Shown: positions 36,393 to 46,312, counted from the first letter of the stretch. The stretch: 64,000 nt of DNA from Agrobacterium larrymoorei (GCF_013322225.1 NZ_JAAMFB010000006.1:1-64000); one strand, 5' to 3'. Numbers and translations: made by a program. Notes: generated by a model from the letters alone, not told the origin.

Positions 36393-36707
36393 GTGGCACT
36401 GACGCGAGAATTCAAGGAAACGGTGAGAGCGAGGGTTGAGAGCGATCCGACCTTTCGCGCCGCCTTGCTTTCCGATGCGGTTGAATTGTTACTGGAGGGC
36501 GATGTTGAAACTGGCAAGGCCGTGCTTCGCGATTTCATCAATGCAACGATTGGCTTCGAGGCCCTAGCGGTGGAAGTTGATATGCCTCCAAAAAGCCTGA
36601 TGCGGATGTTCGGCCCGAAAGGCAATCCACGCGCCGACAACCTGTTCACTGTGCTTCATGCACTTCAAAGAGATTCCGGCATCCACCTCGCAGTCGCGGC
36701 GGAGTAG
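36393..36707 (+). CDS. higA: HigA-type antitoxin
   Basis: A 104-residue antitoxin of the 'addiction module antidote' type. A helical N-terminus (REFKETVRARVESDPTFRAALLSDAVELLLEGDV) is followed by a C-terminal helix-turn-helix (about 62-98, PPKSLMRMFGPKGNPRADNLF). It would bind the toxin and the shared promoter ahead of higB. It starts at GTG 36393, just after the last base of the toxin stop; the ATG at 36391 is in another frame. It is intact although its toxin partner is frameshifted. Confidence 0.82.
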   Translation: MALTREFKETVRARVESDPTFRAALLSDAVELLLEGDVETGKAVLRDFINATIGFEALAVEVDMPPKSLMRMFGPKGNPRADNLFTVLHALQRDSGIHLAVAAE

Positions 36708-36716
36708 TCATTCAAT

Positions 36717-36747
36717 AAAAACGCCGGAGATTCTCCCCGGCGTTTTT
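36717..36747. terminator. Bidirectional terminator
   Basis: AAAAACGCCGG (36717-36727) and CCGGCGTTTTT (36737-36747) form a stem with A-run and T-run on the two sides. It can end higA rightward and the MCP gene leftward. Confidence 0.88.
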
Positions 36748-36771
36748 GTTTGTATCGATTTCCGAAAGTGA

Positions 36772-38601
36772 TCAGCTTGCCATGCGCATCTGCTGCGCCA
36801 TGCCGTGCAGCGAGCCGGATTGATGCTGCGAGACGCGGAAGGTGCGGATCAGGTTCAGCAGTTCTTCCGTGTCCGCGGCCAGCGCTTCTGCCGATGCGGT
36901 GGTTTCCTCCGCCATTGCCGCATTGTGCTGCGTCGCCGCATCCAGCTGGTTCAGCGAAGAAGAGATGGAGCGCAGTGTCGTGTCCTGCTCGGCTGCGGAA
37001 TGAGCAATCTTGGTAACGATTTCGCTGGCCGATTTGATCTGGTTGGAAATTCGCTTCAGCGCATCGCCCGCTTCCCCGACCAGCCGCACACCGTTTTCGA
37101 CCTGGGTGGATGAGCGGGCGATCTGGTCCTTGATCTCCTTTGCAGCCGCGGCAGACTTCTGCGCCAGTTCACGCACTTCCTGCGCAACGACCGCAAAGCC
37201 CTTGCCTGCCTCTCCGGCACGCGCCGCTTCCACGCCAGCGTTGAGCGCAAGAAGGTTGGTCTGGAACGCAATGTCGTCGATGACGCCGATGATCTTGGAA
37301 ATCTCATCCGCAGACTGCTCGATGCCGCTCATCGCGCCGATCGCTTCTTCCACGATGGTGTCGCTGCGTCCCGCGTCGCCGCTGATGGAATTGACCCGCT
37401 TGGCGGCCTCGCTTGCCCCTTCCGAGGTCTGGCGTACCGCCACGGTCAGCTCGTCGAGTGCAGCGGAGGTCTCTTCCAGATTGGCAGCCTGACGTTCCGT
37501 GCGTTGTGACAGTTCGTTGGAAGCCTTGCGAATTTCGTCCTTCGAGCCACCGATGTCGATGCTCTTTGCATTGACCTTTGCCATGGCGGCGTCGAGATGC
37601 GAGAGGGCTTCATTGAAGTTGTCGCGAAGGCCGGAGTAGCGCGTGCCAAGATCACGGCAACGCACGGTCAGGTCGCCAGCGGCGAGTTTTTCCAGTGCTT
37701 CGCCGATGGTGGATACCACGCGGGCCTGCACTTCCGCCTCGTCGCGCTGCATGTCGGAGTTGGTCTGGCGTTCCGCATCCAGTTGCAATTGCTGCTCTTC
37801 CTGACGCGCCTGCATGGCATGGCGTTCGCGCACCTTCTGCTGAAGCGAGGCGGTGGCTTTTGCCATAAGGCCGACTTCGTTCTTCTTTTCCGTGTGCGGA
37901 ATGGGCAAGTCGACATTTTCGTTGGCAACTTCGCCAAGCGCCCGGTGAATATCGCTCAATGGTCTGGTGATGCCGCGAATAACGTAATAGGCGAGCGCGA
38001 GACCAAGGCCGAATACCAGCAAGCCAACCGACAGGGCGTTGATGATCGTGGAGCGGACCTGTGCCTGAAGGTCATCGACATAGACACCGGTGACGACGAC
38101 AATCTGCCAGGGTTCGAACGCCATGGCATAGGAGCTTTTGAGGAAGCTGTCGCCCTGCTCACCGGGCTTGGGGCCGAGGAAGTTGACCTGACCGCCGCCG
38201 GAGCGCGCCAGCCGTACCAGTTCATCGCGATAGGCAAAGCCCTGGCTATCCGCCTTGCCCTTGAAGTTCTGCCCCACGCGCTTCGGGTCCGGATGGAACA
38301 TCATGTTGACGTCGTAGTCGTAGCCGAACATATAGCCGTCCGGCACATATTTCATGGAGGAAACGATGGCGAAAGCCTGTTTCTGCGCGTCTTCGCGGCT
38401 CAGCGTCCCTGCTTTTTCCTTGTCGTAAAAGGATTGAAGGATGGAGATCGAAGACTGCACCTGCGTGCGCAACATGCCGTAACGCTCTTCATAGATGGCG
38501 TTGACGGAAGATTTGATCTGGAAATACGTCGCCAGAGTGAATGCCGCCATGAGCGTAATCACCAGCAGGATCAATTGGCGGGAAATAGGGAGGTTCTTCA
38601 T
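36772..38601 (-). CDS. Methyl-accepting chemotaxis protein with sCache sensor
   Basis: A chemoreceptor of about 609 residues. An N-terminal membrane helix (about 8-28) is followed by a periplasmic single Cache domain (about 30-190; [29 protein letters not shown] is the typical sCache_2 core), a second membrane helix (about 195-215), HAMP, a coiled coil, and the signalling domain with the tip [24 protein letters not shown]. The C-terminus ([19 protein letters not shown]) has no clear CheR pentapeptide. I start at ATG 38601; the longer frame to 38706 adds a basic, non-conserved leader. Cache sensors of this class often bind small organic acids; the ligand is unknown here. Confidence 0.92.
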   Translation of the reverse strand: MKNLPISRQLILLVITLMAAFTLATYFQIKSSVNAIYEERYGMLRTQVQSSISILQSFYDKEKAGTLSREDAQKQAFAIVSSMKYVPDGYMFGYDYDVNMMFHPDPKRVGQNFKGKADSQGFAYRDELVRLARSGGGQVNFLGPKPGEQGDSFLKSSYAMAFEPWQIVVVTGVYVDDLQAQVRSTIINALSVGLLVFGLGLALAYYVIRGITRPLSDIHRALGEVANENVDLPIPHTEKKNEVGLMAKATASLQQKVRERHAMQARQEEQQLQLDAERQTNSDMQRDEAEVQARVVSTIGEALEKLAAGDLTVRCRDLGTRYSGLRDNFNEALSHLDAAMAKVNAKSIDIGGSKDEIRKASNELSQRTERQAANLEETSAALDELTVAVRQTSEGASEAAKRVNSISGDAGRSDTIVEEAIGAMSGIEQSADEISKIIGVIDDIAFQTNLLALNAGVEAARAGEAGKGFAVVAQEVRELAQKSAAAAKEIKDQIARSSTQVENGVRLVGEAGDALKRISNQIKSASEIVTKIAHSAAEQDTTLRSISSSLNQLDAATQHNAAMAEETTASAEALAADTEELLNLIRTFRVSQHQSGSLHGMAQQMRMAS

Positions 38602-38798
38602 CGGTGCTCGCGATATGGCGTTCACCGCGCGGTCCACGCGATGAAACAGGAATATATAAAATGGGACTTTGCGCATCCTGCGCTTCGTTCGTGCTGCATC
38701 GCACATTCAAGCACCGAGGAAGCTTCAGAATATTGAATAAAAGCTTAAATAAGCAGGCGCTTGCGTTGCCTGACAGGTATAATATTTGATTTTTATCA

Positions 38799-38822
38799 AA
38801 ATAGTTTTCGAGGAAACTATTT
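38799..38822 (-). other. AAATAGTTT stem-loop downstream of the HPE1-like gene
   Basis: A perfect 9-bp stem with a 6-nt loop, about 56 bp after the leftward stop codon at 38878, then TTTTGATAAAA. It may be a weak terminator. Another small AT hairpin (TTTGAT/ATCAAA) lies beside it. The rest of 38602-38877 holds no gene. Confidence 0.5.
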
Positions 38823-38877
38823 CCAGTTGTCCTGACGCGGGGCGTGCTGACTCTGGATATACGTTACCGAGCCTGCC

Positions 38878-39333
38878 TTACTGAGCTCTGCGCAAAGGCG
38901 TATCGGTCAGATTTTCGAGCAGGCTGAGATCGCTTGGTCGTTCTGTTTCCGGCTTGGCTTCCACGGCGGAAGTCGTCACTGCGGCATCGACAGGTGCCGA
39001 TTGCTGTGTTGCCATTGCCGCCGCCGTCGTTGCGGCGGGAAGCCACATGGGATTTGCGCTGACGTAGGTTACGGGCGATCCACCGAGCCAGGCCTCGGTG
39101 CGAACAGTTTCCTTGCGTCCGCTGATTTCCCGCACGGATATGTTCTGCGTACCCGGCTCGATAGCTGGTGCTGCGATCTCCACGGCAGGCGCGGCGGGTG
39201 CAGGGCAGAATGCGCAGCTGATCGAGATAACGCTGTCGTTCGAGGTTCTGTCGCCGCGAATATGTTCGATGGAGCCGGCCATGGCCGAACCGCTTGCCAG
39301 CATCAGGGCGAGTGTCAAAACAACCTTGCGCAT
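38878..39333 (-). CDS. Secreted HPE1-like rhizobial protein
   Basis: A 151-residue exported protein. From ATG 39333 it has a clear signal peptide (VVLTLALMLASGSAMA) followed by GSIEHIRGDRTSNDSVISISCAFCPAP, with a CxxC near the mature start, an Ala/Pro-rich stretch, a conserved-looking segment (VREISGRKETVRTEAWLGGSPVTYVSANP) and a low-complexity C-terminal half. GGAG sits six bases before this ATG. The mature N-terminus recalls proteins labelled 'plant virulence effector HPE1-like' in Agrobacterium and Rhizobium. That name is from memory, and no effector role is shown here. Confidence 0.65.
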   Translation of the reverse strand: MRKVVLTLALMLASGSAMAGSIEHIRGDRTSNDSVISISCAFCPAPAAPAVEIAAPAIEPGTQNISVREISGRKETVRTEAWLGGSPVTYVSANPMWLPAATTAAAMATQQSAPVDAAVTTSAVEAKPETERPSDLSLLENLTDTPLRRAQ

Positions 39334-39447
39334 CGAAAGCTCCATAGCCTGCGGTCTTGTCGCCGCGTGAACATGAAAGCGACCTTACGCAAGGTTCGTT
39401 TTTATTGGGTCACGATTATTGGTAAAAATTGAGCGAAAGGCGGATTG

Positions 39448-40722
39448 TCATTTCGCCTTTTCGCGCGCCACCGCCTGCCAGCCGATATCGCGGCGGCAGA
39501 AGCCGTTGTCCCATTTCACCTTGTCCACGAGGGCATAGGCTCGCTCCTGCGCCTCGCTTACGGTGCTGCCGAAGGCAGTCACGTTCAGCACGCGCCCACC
39601 GGTCGCCACAAGCTGCCCATCCTTTAAGGCTGTGCCAGCATGGAACACCTTGGCCTCAGCGCTCTCCTGCGGAAGGAAGGAGATCGGCGTGTTCTTGTCG
39701 TAAGAGGCAGGATAACCTTTGGAAGCAAGGACGACAGTCAAAGCCGGTTCATCGCGCCATTCCGCTGTGACCTGATCCAGCGTGCCGGTGGCGGTCGCAT
39801 AGAGGATCGGCAGGAGATCGCTCTTCAGCCGCATCATCAGAACCTGACATTCGGGATCGCCGAAGCGGACGTTGTATTCGATCAGTTCCGGGCCTTTCTT
39901 CGTGATCATCAGGCCCGCAAAGAAGACGCCGGAGAAAGGATTTCCATCCTTTGCCATGCCCGTGATCGTCGGCTCGATGATCTCCTTCATCGTGCGCTGA
40001 ACCATTTCATCGGTCATCACCGGGGCAGGGGAGTAAGCACCCATGCCGCCCGTGTTCGGGCCGGTATCGCCATCGCCAACACGCTTGTGATCCTGCGCGG
40101 TGGCCAGCGCCAGAGCCGTCTTGCCGTCGGAAAGGCAGAAGAAGCTCGCCTCTTCGCCATCGAGAAAGGCCTCGACCACCACTTCAGCACCTGCCGCGCC
40201 AAATGCACCGTCGAAGCAATCATCAATGGCGGCAAGCGCTTCGGCTTCCGCCATGGCAACGGTCACGCCTTTGCCAGCCGCCAGACCATCTGCCTTGATG
40301 ACGATTGGCGCGCCCTGTTCGCGGACATAGGCTTTCGCCGGTTCGGCAGCCTTGAATCGCCGGTAGGCGCCGGTCGGAATATCGTAGCGGGCGCAGAGAT
40401 CCTTGGTGAAACCCTTGGAACCTTCCAGTTGTGCGGCAGCCTTGGAGGGGCCGAATGTGGCAATGCCTGCTGCGCGAAGATCATCCGCCAGACCCGCAAC
40501 CAGAGGCGCTTCCGGGCCGACGACGACGAAGTCGATACCGTTTTCTTTTGCAAAAGCGATCACGGCTGCATGGTCTTCGACATTGAGCGACACCAGCGTC
40601 GCATGGTCTGCAATACCGGGGTTGCCGGGTGCGGCATAAAGTTTGGTCAGCTTTGGGGATTGGGCAATTTTCCATGCCAACGCATGCTCGCGACCACCGG
40701 AACCGATCAACAGAACTTTCAT
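39448..40722 (-). CDS. purD: Phosphoribosylamine-glycine ligase (GARS)
   Basis: A 424-residue purine synthesis enzyme that joins phosphoribosylamine and glycine with ATP. The fold starts [19 protein letters not shown]. The ATP-grasp domain has [17 protein letters not shown] near 138 and the conserved [25 protein letters not shown] near 212. The metal site [20 protein letters not shown] is near 287. It stands alone. Its promoter side carries a palindromic repeat (40834-40956), shared with the divergent tex gene. I start at Met 40722; two residues further upstream another Met is possible. Confidence 0.96.
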   Translation of the reverse strand: MKVLLIGSGGREHALAWKIAQSPKLTKLYAAPGNPGIADHATLVSLNVEDHAAVIAFAKENGIDFVVVGPEAPLVAGLADDLRAAGIATFGPSKAAAQLEGSKGFTKDLCARYDIPTGAYRRFKAAEPAKAYVREQGAPIVIKADGLAAGKGVTVAMAEAEALAAIDDCFDGAFGAAGAEVVVEAFLDGEEASFFCLSDGKTALALATAQDHKRVGDGDTGPNTGGMGAYSPAPVMTDEMVQRTMKEIIEPTITGMAKDGNPFSGVFFAGLMITKKGPELIEYNVRFGDPECQVLMMRLKSDLLPILYATATGTLDQVTAEWRDEPALTVVLASKGYPASYDKNTPISFLPQESAEAKVFHAGTALKDGQLVATGGRVLNVTAFGSTVSEAQERAYALVDKVKWDNGFCRRDIGWQAVAREKAK

Positions 40723-40833
40723 GCTCAACACCCCTGTTTCGAATTCCTTGCGGCGTTAAGGGCAGGGGGGCGAAAGGTCAAGACGTATATGGAGATTTGC
40801 CGGGTGTAAGTGTGGCGAGAGGAAGTCGATTTC

Positions 40834-40956
40834 CCCTCCGTCATGCCGGACTTGATCCGGCATCCAGTCGACGCGCGTCTGCGCGGCGAAAGGAGTCCTT
40901 TCAGACCAAAGACTTGGTCTGACTAGACCCCGCATCAAGTGCGGGGTGACGGAGGG
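40834..40956. repeat. Palindromic element between purD and tex
   Basis: Terminal inverted repeats CCCTCCGTCA (40834-40843) and TGACGGAGGG (40947-40956) enclose two hairpins: ATGCCGGA/TCCGGCAT at 40843-40863 and CCCCGC/GCGGGG at 40928-40946. GTCATGCCGGACTTGATCC-type units recur across alphaproteobacteria. It lies in a 335-bp gap with no gene. Confidence 0.7.
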
Positions 40957-41057
40957 TGGAGCCATGCTTTTCTGTGGAATCGCCGCGCCACCGTGTTGTC
41001 ATGCCATAACCAGCCTCTATGTTCGGGCGGATATTCAAGAACAGTTCAGAGAACCAT

Positions 41058-43370
41058 ATGTCCGCAGATAACGCCCGCCTTGCTCCGACCATCGCTTCCG
41101 AAATCAATGCCCGTGCCGAACAGGTGAAGGCGGCGATACAGTTGCTGGATGAGGGCGCAACGGTTCCCTTCATTGCGCGCTATCGTAAGGAAGCAACGGG
41201 CGGGCTCGACGACACGCAGCTACGCACATTGGCCGAGCGGCTGTCCTATCTGCGCGAACTCAATGCCCGCCGCGCTTCCATCGTTGAAACCATCAACGGT
41301 CAAGGCAAGATGACCGACGAACTGATGGTGAAGATCATGCAGGCGGCGACGAAGGCGGAACTGGAAGACCTTTATCTTCCCTATAAGCCCAAGCGCCGCA
41401 CCCGTGCCGAGATTGCCCGCGAACGCGGCCTCGGCCCGCTGGCGGATGCGATATGGGAAAACCGCGCCGCCGATCCGGCCAAGCTGGCTGAGGCTTATGT
41501 TCAGGGTGAGGTTGCCGATGTGAAGGCTGCGCTGGAAGGTGCGCGCGATATCGTGGCCGAAACCATGACGGAAAATGCCGACCTGCTGAAGCGGCTGCGC
41601 GAATATATGCGCCAGAACGCCATGCTCCGCGCCAAGGTGGTGGATGGTAAGGAGGCGGCAGGTGAGAAATTCTCTGACTATTTCGACCACACGGAAAAAT
41701 GGGCCACCGCACCCGGCCACCGCGCGCTCGCCATGCTGCGCGGCTGGAACGAAGAGGTGCTGACGCTGACCATCGATGTGGATGCGGACGACCCGTCGCC
41801 GGTCAAGCCCGCACAGCGCACCATCGCCAGCACCTTCGAAATCCGCAACTCTGGTCCTGCCGATCAATGGCTGATGGATGTTGCAGGCTGGACCTGGCGC
41901 GTGAAGCTTTCCATGTCGCTCTCGCTCGACCTGATGCGGGAACTGCGAGAGCGGGCAGAGGAAGAAGCGATCCATGTTTTCGCCCGCAATCTGAAAGATC
42001 TGCTTCTGGCAGCGCCCGCCGGTTCGCGCGCAACAATGGGCCTCGATCCGGGCATCCGCACCGGCGTCAAGGTCGCTATCGTCGATGGCACCGGCAAGCT
42101 CTTGGACACGACGACTGTTTATCCTTATCCCCCGAAGAACGATATTCGCGGCACGCAGGCAGAGCTTGCCTCGCTTATCCGCAAGCATAATGTAGAGCTG
42201 ATCGCCATCGGTAACGGCACCGGCAGCCGCGAGACGGAGAAGCTGGTGGCCGATATGCTGACACAGATCACAGGGCCGAAGCCGACCAAGGTTATCGTGT
42301 CGGAAGCCGGGGCTTCGGTTTACTCCGCATCCGAGCGTGCGGCGGCGGAGTTTCCAAATCTCGACGTCTCGCTGCGCGGTGCCGTCTCCATTGCGCGGCG
42401 CCTGCAAGACCCGCTGGCGGAACTGGTGAAGATCAAGCCGAAATCCATTGGCGTCGGGCAGTATCAGCATGATGTGGATCAGGGCAAACTCTCTCGCTCG
42501 CTGGACGCGGTGGTGGAAGATGCGGTGAATGCCGTGGGCGTCGATCTCAACACTGCCTCTGCGCCACTGCTGGCGCGGGTTTCCGGTCTCGGAAGCTCCA
42601 TTGCCGATGCCATTGTTCTGCATCGTGATCAGGTCGGTCCATTCTCCAGCCGCAAGGAACTCTTGAAAGTGCCGCGCCTCGGGCCGCGTGCATTCGAACA
42701 GTGCGCGGGCTTTCTGCGCATTCCAAACGGCAAGGAGCCGCTCGACGCATCCTCCGTTCACCCGGAAGCCTATGTCGTGGCCAAGAAGATCGTTGCCGCC
42801 TGCGGTCGTGATTTGAGAACCCTGATGGGTGATAGCGCCACGCTAAAAGCGCTGGACCCGAAGACATTCATCGATGAGCGCTTCGGTTTGCCGACCGTAA
42901 AGGACATCATCGCCGAACTGGAAAAGCCGGGCCGCGACCCTCGTCCAAGCTTCAAGACCGCGACTTTTGCGGACGGCGTGGATGAAATCACCGACCTGAA
43001 GGCCGGCATGTTGCTGGAAGGGACCGTGACCAATGTGGCGGCCTTCGGGGCATTCGTGGACATCGGCGTCCATCAGGATGGTCTGGTCCACGTCAGCCAG
43101 TTGGCTGACCGCTTCATAAAAGACCCGCATGAAGTGGTGAAGGCCGGTGACGTGGTAAAAGTCCGTGTGGTGGAAGTGGATGTAAAGCGCAAGCGCATCG
43201 CACTCACCATGCGCAAGGATGGCGGCGAGGCCGCTCCTCAGCCCATGCGGGAAAAGGGTAACGCCAGCGCCATGCGCCACGCCAGTGCCAAGCCTAAAGA
43301 TCGCAACGAAGGGTCGCAATCTGGTGGCGCGTTGGCTGCGGCTTTGGCAGAGGCGATGAAGCGGCGGTGA
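41058..43370 (+). CDS. tex: Tex-family RNA-binding transcription accessory protein
   Basis: A 770-residue Tex protein. The N-terminal helical region ([23 protein letters not shown]) is followed by a YqgF-like domain ([16 protein letters not shown], near residue 335), tandem helix-hairpin-helix motifs ([20 protein letters not shown], near 500) and a C-terminal S1 RNA-binding domain ([32 protein letters not shown], near 655). The tail is basic and Gly-rich. It starts at ATG 41058. Tex tunes transcription and affects stress and virulence traits in some bacteria. It is monocistronic, followed by a mosaic repeat. Confidence 0.95.
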   Translation: MSADNARLAPTIASEINARAEQVKAAIQLLDEGATVPFIARYRKEATGGLDDTQLRTLAERLSYLRELNARRASIVETINGQGKMTDELMVKIMQAATKAELEDLYLPYKPKRRTRAEIARERGLGPLADAIWENRAADPAKLAEAYVQGEVADVKAALEGARDIVAETMTENADLLKRLREYMRQNAMLRAKVVDGKEAAGEKFSDYFDHTEKWATAPGHRALAMLRGWNEEVLTLTIDVDADDPSPVKPAQRTIASTFEIRNSGPADQWLMDVAGWTWRVKLSMSLSLDLMRELRERAEEEAIHVFARNLKDLLLAAPAGSRATMGLDPGIRTGVKVAIVDGTGKLLDTTTVYPYPPKNDIRGTQAELASLIRKHNVELIAIGNGTGSRETEKLVADMLTQITGPKPTKVIVSEAGASVYSASERAAAEFPNLDVSLRGAVSIARRLQDPLAELVKIKPKSIGVGQYQHDVDQGKLSRSLDAVVEDAVNAVGVDLNTASAPLLARVSGLGSSIADAIVLHRDQVGPFSSRKELLKVPRLGPRAFEQCAGFLRIPNGKEPLDASSVHPEAYVVAKKIVAACGRDLRTLMGDSATLKALDPKTFIDERFGLPTVKDIIAELEKPGRDPRPSFKTATFADGVDEITDLKAGMLLEGTVTNVAAFGAFVDIGVHQDGLVHVSQLADRFIKDPHEVVKAGDVVKVRVVEVDVKRKRIALTMRKDGGEAAPQPMREKGNASAMRHASAKPKDRNEGSQSGGALAAALAEAMKRR

Positions 43371-43383
43371 GGGAGGGGAATGA

Positions 43384-43565
43384 CCCCTCACCAAGAAAAC
43401 CTAAGACTTAGCTTTCGCTAAGATCAAGGTTTTCTATCCTCTCCCACAAGGGTAGAGGAAAAGGCGCAAGCGGCGCGGCGTCCACCCTATCTCTCCCCCT
43501 TGTGGGAGAGAAAGCAATTTCAACATCTTAGCGCTAGCTAAGTGTTAGAAATTGCCAGTGAGGGG
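43384..43565. repeat. Mosaic palindromic repeat, copy 2 (RIME-like)
   Basis: 182 bp bounded by CCCCTCAC / GTGAGGGG. The left module (GAAAACCTAAGACTTAGC...GGTTTTC, TCCTCTCCCACAAGGG) matches copy 1. The right module (CCCTTGTGGGAGAGAAAGC, AATTTC...GAAATTG hairpin) differs from copy 1 but matches copy 3 reversed. It is upstream of cfa. Confidence 0.78.
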
Positions 43566-43750
43566 TTTGTTTGGGCTACTCACCTTAAGCCGAAACTTGT
43601 CATCATGACAGGCTTCCGACTCAAAGCGAACGCTGAAAAACACAGCTGAAATCATTCAATATTTTTGAAAACCACCCATCTTGAAACTTCGCCGGAAAGC
43701 GATACGGTAACATCGACTTGATAAGTGAGACTTAGCTTATTGGGGGTAAG

Positions 43751-45007
43751 ATGGCCTCGTCTCTGCATGCGTTGTTCGAGAAAATAGTCAAAACCGGAAA
43801 TCTCATCGTTACCGGCCCTGCCGGGCTACAGGCTTATGGCGATGGCACTGGCAAAAGGGTGGCTCTCAATTTTACAGATGAAGCCGCCATGCAGGAAGTC
43901 GCTACCGATCCGGCGCTGAAGCTTGCCGAGACCTATATGGAAGGACGGATGAGTGTCGTTGAAGGCGACATCTATGATTTTCTGACCCTCATCAAAAGCA
44001 ACACCCTTAGCGAATCGCTGACATTCGGCATGATCTGGCGCGGCATGGCCCGCATCATCGCCTCGCGGATCAAGATGCATCTGCCGGTCAATCACAACAA
44101 GAGCAACGTTGCCCATCACTACGATCTCAGCGCCAAGCTGTTCGACCTGTTTCTGGACGAGGACTGGCAGTATTCCTGCGCTTATTTCAATCCGCCCGGT
44201 ATTTCGCTGGACGAGGCTCAAGTTGCCAAGAAACGTCACATCGTCGCCAAGCTGGTGCCCGAACCGGGCCAGCGCGTGCTGGAAATCGGTTCCGGCTGGG
44301 GTGGCATGGCCATGTATCTGGCCGAAAGCTCGGATGTGGATGTGACCGGTATCACGCTCAGCGAAGAGCAATTGCGGGTTTCCCGTGATCGCGCAACAAA
44401 GCGCGGCCTGACGGACAAGGTGCGATTCGAACTTCAGGACTATCGCTATCTTCCAGCTTCCAAAAAATACGACCGCATCGTCTCGGTTGGCATGTTCGAA
44501 CATGTCGGGCCGACGCATTATCGCGAATATTTCCAGAAGGCGGCTGAGGTTCTGGACGATCATGGCGTGATGCTGCTGCACTCCATCGGCCAGCCCTATC
44601 CGGCGCTAGCCACCAATCCCTTCATCGAAAAATATATTTTCCCCGGTGGCTACATTCCCTCACTGGCAGAGGTGGCGCCAGCTATAGAAAAATCCGGTCT
44701 GCTTGTGCGGGATGTCGAAATTCTGCCGATGCACTATGCCTACACGCTTCGCCACTGGCGGGAGCGATTTGTGGCTCGCAAGGCGGAGGCGGTCGCCCTT
44801 TACGACGAGCGCTTCTTCCGCATGTGGGAATTTTATCTGGCCGGTTCCGAAATGGCTTTTTCCCACGAGAACTTCCACATTCTTCAGATCCAGCTGGCCA
44901 AACGAGGGGATGTGGTGCCGGACAACCGGGATTATATCGCGTGGAATGAAGCGCGGTTGGCGGAGTTCGATAAGGTGCGTAGGCCGTTGGAGAAGGTTGA
45001 GTTTTGA
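43751..45007 (+). CDS. cfa: Cyclopropane-fatty-acyl-phospholipid synthase
   Basis: A 418-residue SAM-dependent methyltransferase that turns membrane unsaturated acyl chains into cyclopropane chains. The SAM loop is VLEIGSGWGGMAMYLAE near residue 176; NVAHHYDLSAKLFDLFLDEDWQYSCAYF near 125 and SVGMFEHVGPTHYREYF near 248 are conserved active-site segments; FIEKYIFPGGYIPSL is near 297. It is a normal length. A GGGGGTAAG Shine-Dalgarno sequence precedes the ATG. It is flanked on both sides by copies of a mosaic repeat in opposite orientation. Rhizobia often carry more than one cfa gene. Confidence 0.93.
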   Translation: MASSLHALFEKIVKTGNLIVTGPAGLQAYGDGTGKRVALNFTDEAAMQEVATDPALKLAETYMEGRMSVVEGDIYDFLTLIKSNTLSESLTFGMIWRGMARIIASRIKMHLPVNHNKSNVAHHYDLSAKLFDLFLDEDWQYSCAYFNPPGISLDEAQVAKKRHIVAKLVPEPGQRVLEIGSGWGGMAMYLAESSDVDVTGITLSEEQLRVSRDRATKRGLTDKVRFELQDYRYLPASKKYDRIVSVGMFEHVGPTHYREYFQKAAEVLDDHGVMLLHSIGQPYPALATNPFIEKYIFPGGYIPSLAEVAPAIEKSGLLVRDVEILPMHYAYTLRHWRERFVARKAEAVALYDERFFRMWEFYLAGSEMAFSHENFHILQIQLAKRGDVVPDNRDYIAWNEARLAEFDKVRRPLEKVEF

Positions 45008-45023
45008 TTGGGGCGGAAGCCGA

Positions 45024-45237
45024 CCCCTCACTTGCAATTTCTAACACTTAGCTAAAGCTAAGATGTTGAAATTGCTTTCTCTCCCACAAGGGGAGAGATA
45101 AACCCAGCCGCGCCCTTACGGCTATTTTACGGTTTGGTGAGCATCGAAGCGGTGCGGCCTTTTCCTCTCCCCCTGTGGGAGAGGATAGAAAACCTCGATC
45201 TTCGCAAAGCGAAGTCATAGGTTTTCTTGGTGAGGGG
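45024..45237. repeat. Mosaic palindromic repeat, copy 3 (RIME-like, inverted)
   Basis: 214 bp bounded by CCCCTCAC / GTGAGGGG. Read on the minus strand, its end modules match copy 2 almost base for base (AAGAAAACCTATGACTTCGC, then GGTTTTCTATCCTCTCCC; later GAGAGAAAGCAATTTC), while the central 90 bases differ. It lies 17 bp after the cfa stop and 67 bp before ubiA. Confidence 0.78.
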
Positions 45238-45303
45238 TTCGCTTTCGGTAACACACATCGAAAACCCGTTCCGCTTTCCCCACCAATAGGCTAGAACGCA
45301 GCC

Positions 45304-46257
45304 ATGGTTGACAACAGCGATCTTTCTGGCCGCGTTTCGGACGCGCCGTCCAATAATTGGGTGTATCGGATATTGCCGAGGAGCCTATGGCCCTATGCGC
45401 AACTGGCCCGCTGGGATCGCCCCATCGGCTGGCAGCTTTTGATGTGGCCGTGCTTCTGGTCGGCGGCTCTGGCGGCGAATGCGGCGAAATCACTAGGGGA
45501 CTTTTCGTGGGGCCTGCTGCTGTTCCACCTGTTCCTGTTTTTTGCCGGTTCGGTCGCCATGCGGGGTGCGGGTTGTACCTATAATGATCTGGTCGATCAC
45601 AGAATAGATATGGCGGTGGCGCGAACGCGATCGAGGCCGCTGCCATCTGGCAGGGTCAGCCGAACACAGGCCAAGACTTTCATTGTCTTGCAGGCGCTGG
45701 TCGGGCTTGCGGTTCTGCTTTGCTTCAATGCTTTTTCGATTGCTCTCGGCATAGCGTCGCTTATTTTCGTGGCGATCTACCCTTTTGCGAAACGCTTCAC
45801 CCACTGGCCGCAATTCTTCCTCGGGCTTGCCTTCAACTGGGGAGCGCTGATGGGCTGGGCGGGTCAGTTTGGGTCACTATCCATTTCGCCGGTGCTTCTT
45901 TATGTGGGCGCGATTGCCTGGACGATCGGATATGACACGATTTATGCTCATCAGGACAAGGAGGACGATGTGTCTGTCGGCATCGGTTCGACAGCGCTTC
46001 TGTTCGGGGCTAAGACACATGGCTGGCTGATTGGTCTTTATGGCACAGCTTTGCTGTTCTTGGTTCTGGCGTTCGCAACGGCGGGTGTTAACATCCTGGC
46101 CTATTCAGGACTTGCCATCGCAGCTCTGATGCTCATCCGGCAGATCGTCGTTCTCGATATCGATAATGTCGCACAGTGCCTTGCACTGTTCAAATCCAAC
46201 AATCGTGTCGGCGTGCTGGTTTTCATCGGGCTGATGCTGCCGCTGGTGTTTGGATAA
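45304..46257 (+). CDS. ubiA: 4-hydroxybenzoate polyprenyltransferase
   Basis: A 317-residue UbiA prenyltransferase of ubiquinone synthesis. It attaches the polyprenyl chain made by the DdsA-type synthase to 4-hydroxybenzoate. Both aspartate motifs are intact: NDLVDHRIDMAVARTRSRPLPSG near residue 95 and YAHQDKEDD near 218. There are about eight membrane helices. It is monocistronic, followed by a dispersed repeat and a terminator. The first 30 residues are polar and precede the first helix, so the exact start is less certain. Confidence 0.94.
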   Translation: MVDNSDLSGRVSDAPSNNWVYRILPRSLWPYAQLARWDRPIGWQLLMWPCFWSAALAANAAKSLGDFSWGLLLFHLFLFFAGSVAMRGAGCTYNDLVDHRIDMAVARTRSRPLPSGRVSRTQAKTFIVLQALVGLAVLLCFNAFSIALGIASLIFVAIYPFAKRFTHWPQFFLGLAFNWGALMGWAGQFGSLSISPVLLYVGAIAWTIGYDTIYAHQDKEDDVSVGIGSTALLFGAKTHGWLIGLYGTALLFLVLAFATAGVNILAYSGLAIAALMLIRQIVVLDIDNVAQCLALFKSNNRVGVLVFIGLMLPLVFG

Positions 46258-46312
46258 GGCATTTCCAGCAAAAGTGCCCAGCGGCTTCGCGTGCGGACAA
46301 TGCGCATAAGAA
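46258..46312 (+). repeat. AGAGCATTTTC-type intergenic repeat, copy D
   Basis: A shorter copy starting directly after the ubiA stop (GGCATTTCCAGCAAAAGTG, then CAGCGGCTTCGCGTGCGGAC and AATGCGCATAAG). It has the same order of blocks as the copies at 11274, 15441 and 28077, but without the right half. Confidence 0.65.

Noticed and set aside
41220..42761. A 513-codon minus-strand frame opposite tex
   Set aside because: It runs across the conserved Tex domains on the other strand and shows no known domain.
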